Below are positions 17,643-25,814 of a stretch of 64,000 nt of DNA, one piece after another. The stretch spans positions 4,154,001 to 4,218,000 of the forward strand of contig NZ_CP108002.1 in NCBI RefSeq assembly GCF_041435055.1, in the 5' to 3' direction. The DNA is from Streptomyces sp. NBC_00341. GTDB taxonomy: Bacteria > Actinomycetota > Actinomycetes > Streptomycetales > Streptomycetaceae. The notes under the pieces are model-generated. The model searched no databases. It was given only the letters and a program-made list of their open reading frames with translations, and was not told the origin of the DNA. Within the stretch, counting starts at the first letter, position 1. Each line of letters opens with the position of its first letter. The position numbers and the translations under genes were made by a program.

Positions 17643-19850
17643 TCAGCGTACGGGGAGCACGGGCGGTGCGGCCGGGGCCGTGTTCTTCGTACGTGAAGGG
17701 CGCAGCGGGCGCCAGGCGCGGTCGCCCAGGAGCAGCAGCACGGAGGGCAGGATCATCATCCGGATGATGACGGCGTCCAGCAGGACCGCCACCGCGAGGC
17801 AGAAGCCCATCTGCTTCATCTCGGTGAGGTGCAGGAAGACGAAGGCCGCGAACACCGTGACCATGACCAGCGCCGCGCTCGTGACCACCTTCGCGGACCG
17901 TTCGATGCCGTCGAGCACCGCCTCGCGGGCCGTCATCCCGTGGTCCATGGCCTCCTTGATCCGGCTGACGACGAAGACCTGGTAGTCCATCGACAGGCCG
18001 AAGAGGATCACGGAGAGGAAGAGCGGAACCCGGGAGGCGATCGCGCCGAGGGAGTCGAAGTCCAGCAGGCGCTCGGCCCAGGTGCCCTGGAAGACCAGGA
18101 CGAGCGCGCCGAGGGCGGCCGCCGCGGAGAGCAGGTTCAGTACGACGCCGATCAGGCCGATGACCGCGGAGCGGAAGGCCACCGCCGTCATCACGAAGGT
18201 CAGCAGCAGCAGGAAGCCGATGACGAGCGGCAGCTTGTTCCGCTCGTGGTGCACGTAGTCCTGTCCGCGGGCCACGTCACCGCTCACGGCCGTTTCCACG
18301 CCCGGCAGTTGACCCACGGTGGACGGGATGTACTGGTCCCGCAGGTGTTCCAGCGACGCGATCGCCCCGTCGGCGGGCGCCGGGTGCGGCACCTGGAGTT
18401 CGAGCACGCTGATCCGGCCGTCGTCCGAGGTGCGCAGCACCGGTTCGGCGTTGTGCGCGAAGAGCGGGTCCGCCTGGGCCCGCCGCCCGAGCTCCAGCAG
18501 CGCCTTCCTGACCTCGGGTGCCTTGTCCGGGGCGGAGCGGGTCACCACCTCGTGCTTGACCAGGAGTTCGGGGAACTCGGCGGTGATCCGGTCGTAGACC
18601 CGCATGGCGGGGATGTCGCGGGAGAATGTGTCCTTGCCCGGGTCGATGAGCTTGAGCCCGAGCGCGGGCGCCGCGACGGCGAGCATGACCAGCACGGACA
18701 CGCACAGGGTGATCGCCGGGTGGCGCCGGGCGGGGCGCATGAGGGCGCCGAACACCCGGCCGTTCTCGGGCTTCGCGCGCTTCGTCACGGCGGCTGCGCC
18801 GCGCTCGGCGCGCCGGGCGGCCTTCTTGGCGGCACGCCGTTCCGCGCGGTGGCCGAGCTTCACGAGCAGGGCGGGCAGCACGGTGAGCGAGCTGATCACG
18901 GCGACGGCGACGACCAGGATGGTGCCGGTCGCCAGCGAGGAGAAGATGACGTCGGTGGCGAGGTACAGGGTGGCGGTGGAGACGATCACGGCCAGGCCGG
19001 AGACCACGATGGCGCGGCCCGCCGTCGCCGCCGCGAGCTCCACCAGCGCCTCGGGGCTCAGCCGGCCCTGCGCGCGGGCCCGTTCCTCGCGTTCGCGCTT
19101 GAGGTAGAAGAGCGTGTAGTCGACGCCGACCGCGAGTCCGATGAGCAGGATCATGTTGGTGCCGACGCCGGGGTCGGGCATCAGGTGCGAGGCCAGCATG
19201 GCCAGGCCCATCGTGGCCGCGATCGAGGAGAGCGCCAGCAGCAGCGGCACGCCCGCCATGACGACGGAGCCGAACACGATCAGCAGGATGACGAGCGTGA
19301 CCGGCAGGGTGAGGCGTTCGGAGAGCGAGAGGTCCTTGCCGCGCTGGTCGTTGACGCCCTGCGAGATGGCGGGTGACCCGGACTCCTCCACGACCAGCCC
19401 CGGATGGGCGGCGGCCGCCTTCTCGGTGGCGTCGAGGAGCGGGGCGACGTTCTTCTTGGCGTCGAGCTCTGCGCCCTTCATCACCACGGTCACCCGGAGC
19501 GCCGCGCCGTCCTTCGAGCGGACCGGCGGCGCGACCTCTGCCACCTCGGGGAGCGCGGTCATCCGGGCGGTGACGTCGCGGGCGGCTGCGGTGGCCTCCG
19601 CGCTGTCCAGGGGGCCGGAGCCGGACCGGATCAGGATGTGCTCGGTGGGTCGGCGCTGGAGTCCGGCGTCGGTGGCCATCGACTCGGCGTGGCCGGCCTC
19701 ACCGACCCAGAAGTCCTTGGTGGTGGCCGGGTTGTTGCCTGCGGTGATGCCCGCGCCGAGGCACAGCACTACGAAGACGAACCAGCCGACGATCGCTTTC
19801 CACGGGTGCCGCGCACTCCAGCGGGCCATGCGTACGGGTCGTATTCTCAT
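17643..19850 (-). CDS. MMPL/RND-family transporter
   Basis: A 735-residue RND-superfamily exporter with twelve membrane helices in two repeats. The first repeat has SERLTLPVTLVILLIVFGSV and GLAVGVDYTLFYLKRERE (about residue 237). The second has FGLSMDYQVFVVSRIKE (about 617), with the proton-relay Asp-Tyr pair in both. Each half has a large external loop. Actinobacterial MmpL proteins export lipids or drugs. ATG 19850 lacks a clear ribosome site, and an in-frame ATG 21 bases inside is an alternative. It heads the operon with the two-component system, and a perfect palindrome lies about 56 bp upstream. Confidence 0.93.
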   Translation of the reverse strand: MRIRPVRMARWSARHPWKAIVGWFVFVVLCLGAGITAGNNPATTKDFWVGEAGHAESMATDAGLQRRPTEHILIRSGSGPLDSAEATAAARDVTARMTALPEVAEVAPPVRSKDGAALRVTVVMKGAELDAKKNVAPLLDATEKAAAAHPGLVVEESGSPAISQGVNDQRGKDLSLSERLTLPVTLVILLIVFGSVVMAGVPLLLALSSIAATMGLAMLASHLMPDPGVGTNMILLIGLAVGVDYTLFYLKREREERARAQGRLSPEALVELAAATAGRAIVVSGLAVIVSTATLYLATDVIFSSLATGTILVVAVAVISSLTVLPALLVKLGHRAERRAAKKAARRAERGAAAVTKRAKPENGRVFGALMRPARRHPAITLCVSVLVMLAVAAPALGLKLIDPGKDTFSRDIPAMRVYDRITAEFPELLVKHEVVTRSAPDKAPEVRKALLELGRRAQADPLFAHNAEPVLRTSDDGRISVLELQVPHPAPADGAIASLEHLRDQYIPSTVGQLPGVETAVSGDVARGQDYVHHERNKLPLVIGFLLLLTFVMTAVAFRSAVIGLIGVVLNLLSAAAALGALVLVFQGTWAERLLDFDSLGAIASRVPLFLSVILFGLSMDYQVFVVSRIKEAMDHGMTAREAVLDGIERSAKVVTSAALVMVTVFAAFVFLHLTEMKQMGFCLAVAVLLDAVIIRMMILPSVLLLLGDRAWRPLRPSRTKNTAPAAPPVLPVR

Positions 19851-19905
19851 GCGGTAAATGCTCGTCCGCGAGGCCCCTCGCCCGGCAGCCCCGGCCGGTG
19901 GAACC

Positions 19906-19931
19906 CGTTGTCCACCGGTCGGTGGACAACG
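19906..19931. promoter_or_regulatory. Perfect palindrome upstream of mmpL operon
   Basis: 12-bp arms CGTTGTCCACCG / CGGTGGACAACG with a 2-bp centre. The near absence of a loop favours a dimeric repressor site over a terminator. It lies between the GNAT stop (19981) and the mmpL start (19850). Confidence 0.6.
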
Positions 19932-19980
19932 CCCCGGGGGCCTGCCCCCGTACGTCGTCAGAGCCTGCCCCCGTACGCGG

Positions 19981-20598
19981 TCAGAGCCGGGAGCCGGACC
20001 GCTCTTCGAGCCGGGCGCGGAGCCGGGACTTCGCCTCCGGCCATTCGTCGGCGAGCAGCGAGAAGTAGACGGTGTCGCGCCAACTGCCGTCGTGGCGGCG
20101 GCGGTGCCTCCGCAGCACCCCTTCGCGCCGGGCGCCGAGGCGCGCAATCGCCGCCTGGGAGCGCTCGTTGAGGTGGTCGGTCTTCAACTGCACGCGCCCC
20201 ATGCCCAGTTCCTCGAAGGCATGGGTGAACAGGAGCAGCTTGGTCTCGGTGTTGACCGCGGTGCGCCAGTACGCGCGCCCGTACCAGGTGGAGCCGATCT
20301 CCAGCCGCTCGTTGGCCACGTCGATGTCCATGTACGTGGTCCAGCCGACGGCCCGGCCGCTCTCGCGGTGGACGACGGCGAACGGGACGTACACGCCCCG
20401 CCGTGCGGACGCGAGCAGCGCTGTCAGCTTCTCGCCGAGCTCCTCCCTGGTGCGGGGGGCCGGCCCGCCCTGCCAGCGCCAGACCTCCTCGTCGCCGCCG
20501 CCCGCGGCGAAGAGGTCGTCGAGATGGTCCGGGGACAGCGGCTCCACGCGGACGTGGCGGCCGGTCAGGGTGACGGGAAGCGGAGGTGTGGCAGACAT
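19981..20598 (-). CDS. GNAT N-acetyltransferase (RimJ/RimL type)
   Basis: A 205-residue single-domain acetyltransferase of the Acetyltransf_3 group. It starts LTGRHVRVEPLSPDHLDDLF, has the strand pattern YMDIDVANERLEIGSTWYGRAYWRT, and ends with LKTDHLNERSQAAIARLGARREG, the usual C-terminal motif of RimL-like enzymes. The substrate is unknown. A -10-like TATCGT lies 6 bases before the ATG, so the message may be leaderless; several palindromes lie just upstream. Confidence 0.9.
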   Translation of the reverse strand: MSATPPLPVTLTGRHVRVEPLSPDHLDDLFAAGGGDEEVWRWQGGPAPRTREELGEKLTALLASARRGVYVPFAVVHRESGRAVGWTTYMDIDVANERLEIGSTWYGRAYWRTAVNTETKLLLFTHAFEELGMGRVQLKTDHLNERSQAAIARLGARREGVLRRHRRRHDGSWRDTVYFSLLADEWPEAKSRLRARLEERSGSRL

Positions 20599-20604
20599 GC
20601 CGAA

Positions 20605-20652
20605 ACGATAACCCAGTTCGAACTAGCAATAAAATGCATATGCACTAGTGCA
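20605..20652. promoter_or_regulatory. AT-rich island with three palindromes ahead of the GNAT gene
   Basis: A probable minus-strand -10 (TATCGT, 20605-20610) lies next to AGTTCGAACT (20615-20624), TGCATATGCA (20635-20644) and TGCACTAGTGCA (20641-20652), all perfect palindromes. The island is unusually AT-rich for this genome, and TGCACTAGTGCA resembles MarR-family sites in shape. Confidence 0.5.
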
Positions 20653-20683
20653 ATATGTATGCGGGAGGTCGGGCCGACCCCGC

Positions 20684-21424
20684 TCACCGCCCCTTGCGCA
20701 GGGCCGCCGTCGCCGCCCGGATCGCGGGCAGCTCGCCGTACAGCGCCTCGCCCGGACAGCTGGTCTGGTACGCGTCGCGGTGGCCGGATATGACGTTCAG
20801 GACGGCGGCCGTGCCCTTCGGGAACCTGCTCGCGTCGTTCGTCGAGACCAGCCGCACCCTGCCGCGCGGATCGACGCCCGGCGCCAGCTTCCACGCGGCC
20901 ACCTTCGCCAGCGCCCGCACCAGGACCGGGGGCACCGTGGCCCCGCGGCCGTAGTTGCCCAGCACCGCTATGCCCACGCTGTCGGCGTTGAAGCCCGTGG
21001 TGTGCGCGCCGCGCACCGAGCGCCGGATGCCGCCCGCCCGGCCCTCGTAGATCGTCCCGCACCGGTCGACGAGGAAGTTGTAGCCGATGTCGTCCCAGCC
21101 GTTGCCCTTGATGTGGGACTCCTCCACCGCCCGCAGCATCCGGGGCACATCCGCGCAGTCGTAGTCGTTGGACTCCCCGGTGTGGTGGATGAAGACCGCC
21201 CGCACCGGGCCCGTGTAGACCGCGGGCTCCCTGACGATGTGCTCGTCGGCGTGCCAGGCCGTCCGGCTGACGATCGCGGGCTGCGGCACCCGGTAGGGCA
21301 CCGGGCGCGGCCGCTCGTGGGCGACGGCCGACGTGGGCAGCGCGATCCGCACCGGGGCGTCCCGCAGCACCAGCAGGGTGAGCGGGAGGACCGCGGCGCC
21401 CAGCGCGACTCGATTGGGCCACAT
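20684..21424 (-). CDS. Secreted peptidoglycan amidase (PGRP/amidase_2 fold)
   Basis: A 246-residue exported protein with an N-terminal hydrophobic signal ([20 protein letters not shown]). The PGRP/amidase_2 domain carries zinc ligands in [12 protein letters not shown] and in [14 protein letters not shown] (His and Cys), and the conserved [21 protein letters not shown]. Such enzymes hydrolyse the N-acetylmuramoyl-L-alanine bond. It ends with RKGR and has no cell-wall-binding repeats. ATG 21424 was chosen because it starts the signal peptide; a longer frame upstream is low-complexity. Confidence 0.92.
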   Translation of the reverse strand: MWPNRVALGAAVLPLTLLVLRDAPVRIALPTSAVAHERPRPVPYRVPQPAIVSRTAWHADEHIVREPAVYTGPVRAVFIHHTGESNDYDCADVPRMLRAVEESHIKGNGWDDIGYNFLVDRCGTIYEGRAGGIRRSVRGAHTTGFNADSVGIAVLGNYGRGATVPPVLVRALAKVAAWKLAPGVDPRGRVRLVSTNDASRFPKGTAAVLNVISGHRDAYQTSCPGEALYGELPAIRAATAALRKGR

Positions 21425-21668
21425 GGGACCACCCTGCGGTCTCCCGCCGCCTCCCGCAGATGCGGTGGCCGATCGGGTGAACCGCCCGGCACGCCCCCGC
21501 GGGTGCCGCGCGATATTCTGGGGGGAGCGGCGCCGGGAACGGCCGCCGCGCGGCGGTGGGGCCCGCCGTACCCGAACCGCGGCCGCGCTCGTGAGCGCGC
21601 CGCCAACGGTCCCTACTTGCGAACGAGCGCGCCCGCGTCCGGCGGGCGCCCCGGCAGGTAGGAGAGGT

Positions 21669-22085
21669 GTGCCCACCAGAACCCTGAACCCGCAGATCCC
21701 GGTCGTCGCCGTGGTCGCGCTCGGCGGCGCGACCGGCGCGTGCGCCCGCTACGGGGCGTCGCTCCTGTGGCCCACGGAGGCCGACGGGTTCCCGTGGACG
21801 ACCCTCGTGGTCAACGTCATCGGCTGCGCGGTGATCGGCGTGTTCATGGTGGTGATCAGCGAGGTCTGGGCGGCCCACCGGCTGGTGCGGCCGTTCTTCG
21901 GTACGGGGGTGCTGGGCGGGTTCACCACCTTCTCCACCTACGCCGTGGACATCCAGCGCCTCGTCGACGGCGGCCGGGCCCGCAGCGGACTGGCGTATCT
22001 GGGACTGACACTGCTCGCGGCCCTCGCGGCGGTGTGGAGCGCGGTGTGGCTGACCCGCCGCGTGCTGGCGTGGAGGCAGACATGA
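21669..22085 (+). CDS. crcB: Fluoride exporter CrcB/Fluc, first subunit
   Basis: A 138-residue Fluc-family protein with four membrane helices. Signatures are [31 protein letters not shown] and the pore-lining [18 protein letters not shown] 21669 follows GGAGAG closely. Fluc channels are dual-topology dimers, and genomes with two adjacent crcB genes probably build heterodimers. It overlaps the DUF190 gene by 4 bases (ATGA). Confidence 0.95.
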   Translation: MPTRTLNPQIPVVAVVALGGATGACARYGASLLWPTEADGFPWTTLVVNVIGCAVIGVFMVVISEVWAAHRLVRPFFGTGVLGGFTTFSTYAVDIQRLVDGGRARSGLAYLGLTLLAALAAVWSAVWLTRRVLAWRQT

Positions 22086-22432
22086 CGACATCGAGGACCG
22101 AGCGCGCCCTGCGGCTGACCGTCCTGGTCGGGGAGTCCGACGGCTGGCACCACCGGCCGGTCTACACCGAGATCGTGCACCGGGCGCACGCGGCGGGACT
22201 GGCGGGCGCCAGCGTGTTCCGGGGGATCGAGGGGTTCGGCGCCTCCTCGATGATCCACACCCAGCGGCTGCTCTCGCTGAGCGAGGACCTGCCGGTGGCG
22301 GTGGTGATCGTGGACGCGGAGGAGAAGGTGCGCGCGTTCCTGCCGCTGATCGAGGAGCTGACCGGCGACAGCCCGGTCGTCCTGGACGCCTGCGAGCTGG
22401 TGCGGCGCGGCGAACCGGAGGAGCCCCGGTGA
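22082..22432 (+). CDS. DUF190 family PII-like protein in the fluoride locus
   Basis: 116 residues. DUF190 proteins have a ferredoxin-like PII fold: [29 protein letters not shown], then [12 protein letters not shown] and [17 protein letters not shown] match the family. It overlaps crcB on both sides by 4 bases, so the three proteins are made together. A role in gating or regulating fluoride export is plausible but not shown. Confidence 0.9.
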   Translation: MTTSRTERALRLTVLVGESDGWHHRPVYTEIVHRAHAAGLAGASVFRGIEGFGASSMIHTQRLLSLSEDLPVAVVIVDAEEKVRAFLPLIEELTGDSPVVLDACELVRRGEPEEPR

Positions 22433-22803
22433 ACTGGCTGCTGGTGATCGCCGGCGCGGCGGTCGGCGCCCCGCTGCGGTACCTGACCGACCGGGCGGTG
22501 CAGTCCCGGCACGACACCGTCTTCCCCTGGGGGACGTTCACGGTGAACGTCACGGGCTGCCTGGTGCTGGGGCTGCTGACCGGCGCGGTGACGGCGGGCG
22601 CCGCGTCCTCGCACGTCCAGCTGCTGCTCGGCACCGGGCTCTGCGGGGCGCTGACCACGTACTCGACCTTCAGCTACGAGACGCTCCGGCTGGCGGAGGA
22701 CGGCGCGCGGTTCTACGCGGCGGCCAACGTGGTCGCGAGCGTGGTGGCGGGTCTCGGCGCGGTGTTCGTCGGCGTCACGCTCGCGCAGGCGCTCTGGAGC
22801 TGA
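22429..22803 (+). CDS. crcB: Fluoride exporter CrcB/Fluc, second subunit
   Basis: A 124-residue Fluc protein with four helices: [29 protein letters not shown] and [16 protein letters not shown]. It diverges from the first CrcB in the same operon, which suggests a heterodimer of opposite topologies. GTG 22429 overlaps the DUF190 stop (GTGA). A strong hairpin follows at once. Confidence 0.95.
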   Translation: MNWLLVIAGAAVGAPLRYLTDRAVQSRHDTVFPWGTFTVNVTGCLVLGLLTGAVTAGAASSHVQLLLGTGLCGALTTYSTFSYETLRLAEDGARFYAAANVVASVVAGLGAVFVGVTLAQALWS

Positions 22804-22817
22804 CCCCCGGACAGGCC

Positions 22818-22851
22818 CTGGGCCCGGCTCCCTCTCGGGGGCCGGGCCCAG
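22818..22851. terminator. Bidirectional terminator hairpin after crcB
   Basis: A perfect 11-bp stem CTGGGCCCGGC / GCCGGGCCCAG with a 12-nt loop between the convergent crcB and 22872 genes. Confidence 0.8.
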
Positions 22852-22871
22852 GCAGTGGTACGGGGGTGGGT

Positions 22872-23183
22872 TCAGGCGTCCTGTCCCGGGGTCCCCAGCG
22901 CGGCCGAGGCGGCCTCCATGGGGCTGAGCTCCACCGGAGCGGAAGGCGCCGGCACCGACCGGCAGGTGAAGCCGAGACGCCCCAGCGCCCTGGTCACCTC
23001 TCCGGCCGAGAAGTCGCGGCGGTCCTGCCGGGTGATCACTTCACCCACCTGCTTGACCGGATAGACACGACGGCTGATGATCACCGAATCCCCGGTGACG
23101 GGTTCGGGCTTGATGCCCTTCATCGATGCCTCGACCTCATGCTTGAAGAGGTCGAAGGGGAAGCGGGCGATGACGCAGCGCAT
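22872..23183 (-). CDS. Conserved small actinobacterial protein of unknown function
   Basis: 103 residues starting MRCVIARFPFDLFKHEVEASM, then GIKPEPVTGDSVIISRRVYPVKQVGEVITRQDRRDFSA. I recognise the type as a conserved Streptomyces hypothetical but know no function. No signal, membrane segment or catalytic motif is visible. It follows the DEAD-box helicase gene on the same strand after 51 bases and may be co-transcribed with it. Confidence 0.8.
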   Translation of the reverse strand: MRCVIARFPFDLFKHEVEASMKGIKPEPVTGDSVIISRRVYPVKQVGEVITRQDRRDFSAGEVTRALGRLGFTCRSVPAPSAPVELSPMEAASAALGTPGQDA

Positions 23184-23234
23184 AGTGCCTCAACGGGGTC
23201 GGGGAGCGGAACCGGACGGGAACGCGGGAATCGG

Positions 23235-24809
23235 TCAGGCGGCACGGTTGCCGGAGGGCCGGCGCTGCGCACCGCCACCCCGCGGCTGGGACGACGACGG
23301 GGAACCCGACGCCGAGGACGACGAGGTGCGCCGGGCCTGGGCCGGGCGGCTGCGGCGGCCCCGGGAGGAGGACCCGCCCTTGGGGCGCTCGGAGACCGGC
23401 GAGGTGATGACGACGGGCACGCCGGAGGGCGTCTGCGCACCGGTGATCCGGCTGAGCTCGGCCTCGCCGGAGCGGACCTGGGCGATCTGCGGGGTGATCC
23501 CGGCGTCGGCCATCAGGCGCGTCATCTCGCGGCGCTGGTTGGGCAGCACCAGCGTGACGACACTGCCGGACTCCCCGGCGCGGGCGGTGCGGCCGCCGCG
23601 GTGCAGGTAGTCCTTGTGGTCGCTCGGCGGGTCGACGTTGACGACCAGGTCGAGGTTGTCGACGTGGATGCCCCGGGCCGCGACGTTGGTGGCGACCAGC
23701 ACCGTGACGTGCCCGGTCTTGAACCGGGTCAGGGTGCGGGTGCGCTGCGGCTGCGACTTGCCGCCGTGCAGCGCCGCCGCCCGGACCCCGCTGTTGAGCA
23801 GGTGGTCGGTGAGCTTGTCCACCGCGTGCTTGGTGTCCAGGAACATGATCACGCGGCCGTCGCGGGCGGCGATCTCCGTCGTGGTGGCGTACTTGTCGGC
23901 GCCGTGCACGTAGAGCACGTGGTGCTCCATCGTGGTGACCGCGCCGGCGGCCGGGTCGACCGAGTGGACGACCGGGTCGTGCAGGTAGCGGCGCACCAGC
24001 AGGTCGACGTTGCGGTCCAGGGTGGCCGAGAACAGCATCCGCTGGCCCCCCGCCTGCACCTGGTCGAGGAGCTCGGTGACCTGCGGCATGAAGCCCATGT
24101 CGGCCATCTGGTCGGCCTCGTCCAGAACGGTGATGGAGACCCGGTCCAGCGAGCAGTCGCCGCGCTCGATCAGGTCCTTCAGCCGGCCCGGAGTGGCGAC
24201 GACGACCTCGGAGCCGCCGCGCAGCGCCGAGGACTGCCGGCCGATCGACATGCCGCCGACGACGGTGGCCATCCGCAGCTTGAGCGAGCGGGCGTACGGG
24301 GTCAGCGCGTCGGTGACCTGCTGGGCCAGTTCCCGGGTGGGGACGAGCACCAGGGCGAGCGGGCGCTTGGCTTCGGCGCGACGCCCTTCGATACGGGCCA
24401 GCAGGGCCAGGCCGAAGGCGAGCGTCTTGCCGGAGCCGGTGCGGCCCCGGCCCAGCACGTCACGGCCGGCCAGCGAGTTCGGCAGCGTGGCCGCCTGGAT
24501 CGGGAACGGCACCGTGACGCCCTCGGTGGAGAGCGCCGTCAGCAGCTGCGCGGGCATCTCCAGATCGGCGAAGGCCTCCACGGCGGGCAGCGCCGGGGTG
24601 ATGGTCGTCGGCAGGGCGAACTCGCCCTGCTTGGCGGCGGGCCTGCGGCCGTAGCCACCGCCGCCACCGGAGCGCTGGGCCGGGGCGCCGAAGCGGCCCT
24701 GGCCGCCCTGGCGGCTCGGGGCCTGGGAGCGGAAGCCGCCTCCCGAGCGTGAGCCGCCGGAAGTGCGGGAAAAACGGTCATTGGAGCGAGATGTGCGGTC
24801 GCGGTTCAT
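23235..24809 (-). CDS. DEAD-box ATP-dependent RNA helicase
   Basis: 524 residues. The helicase core has the Q-motif region (PFPIQAATLP), Walker A GRTGSGKT (about residue 128), PTRELAQQ, the DEAD box in VLDEADQMADMGF, SATLD, and HRGGRTARAG as motif VI. Both ends are low-complexity: an Arg/Gly/Ser-rich N-terminus and a basic Ser-rich C-terminus, as in RNA-binding tails of cold-induced helicases. The start has the ribosome site GGAGGG, directly behind a small hairpin. The cold-shock gene upstream supports a role in RNA unwinding at low temperature. Confidence 0.95.
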   Translation of the reverse strand: MNRDRTSRSNDRFSRTSGGSRSGGGFRSQAPSRQGGQGRFGAPAQRSGGGGGYGRRPAAKQGEFALPTTITPALPAVEAFADLEMPAQLLTALSTEGVTVPFPIQAATLPNSLAGRDVLGRGRTGSGKTLAFGLALLARIEGRRAEAKRPLALVLVPTRELAQQVTDALTPYARSLKLRMATVVGGMSIGRQSSALRGGSEVVVATPGRLKDLIERGDCSLDRVSITVLDEADQMADMGFMPQVTELLDQVQAGGQRMLFSATLDRNVDLLVRRYLHDPVVHSVDPAAGAVTTMEHHVLYVHGADKYATTTEIAARDGRVIMFLDTKHAVDKLTDHLLNSGVRAAALHGGKSQPQRTRTLTRFKTGHVTVLVATNVAARGIHVDNLDLVVNVDPPSDHKDYLHRGGRTARAGESGSVVTLVLPNQRREMTRLMADAGITPQIAQVRSGEAELSRITGAQTPSGVPVVITSPVSERPKGGSSSRGRRSRPAQARRTSSSSASGSPSSSQPRGGGAQRRPSGNRAA

Positions 24810-24820
24810 AGGAACCCTCC

Positions 24821-24841
24821 CTCGATATGGCGCGTATCGAG
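24821..24841 (-). promoter_or_regulatory. Hairpin abutting the helicase ribosome-binding site
   Basis: CTCGATA - 7 nt - TATCGAG, a perfect 7-bp stem in the leader, ends right next to the ribosome site GGAGGG. In the mRNA it could hide or present the site in a temperature-dependent way. The 24842-25161 stretch upstream has no gene that I can support and would be the rest of the helicase leader or promoter. Confidence 0.5.
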
Positions 24842-25161
24842 GAATTCATTGCGCGACGAGCGGCACAAGAATCGCAAGAACGGGCCGTTGGCATACGTGA
24901 ACGAAGCCCGGCAGCCGGTCTTGAGCCGATACGGGCCCGGCCGAACCGGGTCCGGTGCTTCGCAATGACGGGGAACGAGCGGACCGCTGTGCGGTCCGGC
25001 AGGTCGTGTCACGGGGCTCCTGCGGGCCGGTGTTCCGGTCCGGGAGCCATGGCGGATCGTCCGCCGCACGGTGAAGATCGTGGTCCGGGCGCCTGCCCGG
25101 CAGCTCGTGGCGGTGGTACACCGGCACGGCATCGCTCGGGGGTGGACCCGGGAAAGCAACG

Positions 25162-25197
25162 AGCTGGGGCCCGCACCCCAAGGTGCGGGCCCCAGCT
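25162..25197 (-). terminator. Terminator of the cold-shock gene
   Basis: A perfect 16-bp stem (AGCTGGGGCCCGCACC and complement) with the tetraloop CCAA, 42 bases after the csp stop codon. Confidence 0.85.
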
Positions 25198-25239
25198 GCG
25201 CGAAAGCATCTCAGCGCGTGAGCGCCGGAGCAATCAGGT

Positions 25240-25443
25240 TCACGCGGGGGTGATGTTCTCCGCCTGCGGGCCCTTCTGGCCCTGCGTGACGTCGAAGTTC
25301 ACCTTCTGGCCCTCCTGCAGCTCACGGAAGCCGGAGGCGGCGATGTTCGAGTAGTGGGCGAAGACGTCAGCGCCGCCACCATCCTGCTCGATGAAGCCGA
25401 AGCCCTTTTCCGCGTTGAACCACTTGACGGTGCCAGTAGCCAT
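25240..25443 (-). CDS. Cold-shock protein (CspA family)
   Basis: 67 residues, a single OB-fold cold-shock domain. RNP1 is KGFGFIEQD and RNP2 is VFAHYSNI; the start [17 protein letters not shown] is canonical. It binds single-stranded nucleic acid and acts as an RNA chaperone. The ribosome site GAAGGAGAT is strong. A long leader of over 100 nt with hairpins precedes it, as in regulated csp genes. Confidence 0.97.
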   Translation of the reverse strand: MATGTVKWFNAEKGFGFIEQDGGGADVFAHYSNIAASGFRELQEGQKVNFDVTQGQKGPQAENITPA

Positions 25444-25552
25444 GTTTATCTCCTTCTGGGGCAGAGCCCGGGGACTCGCACTGTGCCAGTCCCGCGTCGC
25501 CGCGATGATTACCCCATCCGGATAATGAACCGGAAATACAAAAGTGCACCCA

Positions 25553-25571
25553 CTCAGCCCATTTAGCTGAG
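25553..25571 (-). promoter_or_regulatory. Stem-loop in the cold-shock gene leader
   Basis: CTCAGC - 7 nt - GCTGAG in the AT-rich stretch 25500-25640 upstream of csp. This stretch (part of the 371-bp gene-free gap 25444-25814) has the look of a long regulated 5' leader plus promoter and has no gene. Confidence 0.45.
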
Positions 25572-25770
25572 GAGAGCACTTGGAGTCTTTGGGAACCACA
25601 ACTGCAACTGAGATCTACAGTAGCACAATGAATGCGAGCGGGCGCGGCAAGTAATTACACTCCATCCGGCGTGTCATAAACCCTCATCGCACATTGCGTA
25701 AAATTCTGTGCTTGCCGCTGCAGATATTCGCCGCCGCGCGGGGCAGTGCTTCACGAGTCAACGCTTCACC

Positions 25771-25808
25771 GCCCGGTGCGGCGGCGGATCTCCGCCGCCG
25801 CACCGGGC
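25771..25808 (-). terminator. Terminator of the mannosidase operon
   Basis: A perfect 18-bp stem (GCCCGGTGCGGCGGCGGA and complement) with a 2-nt centre, ending 6 bases beyond the alpha-mannosidase stop. Confidence 0.85.
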
Positions 25809-25814
25809 CGGGAC

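Noticed and set aside
21430..21668. Possible fluoride riboswitch ahead of crcB
   Set aside because: I could not match the conserved pseudoknot elements; the G/C-rich hairpins present do not fit the consensus.
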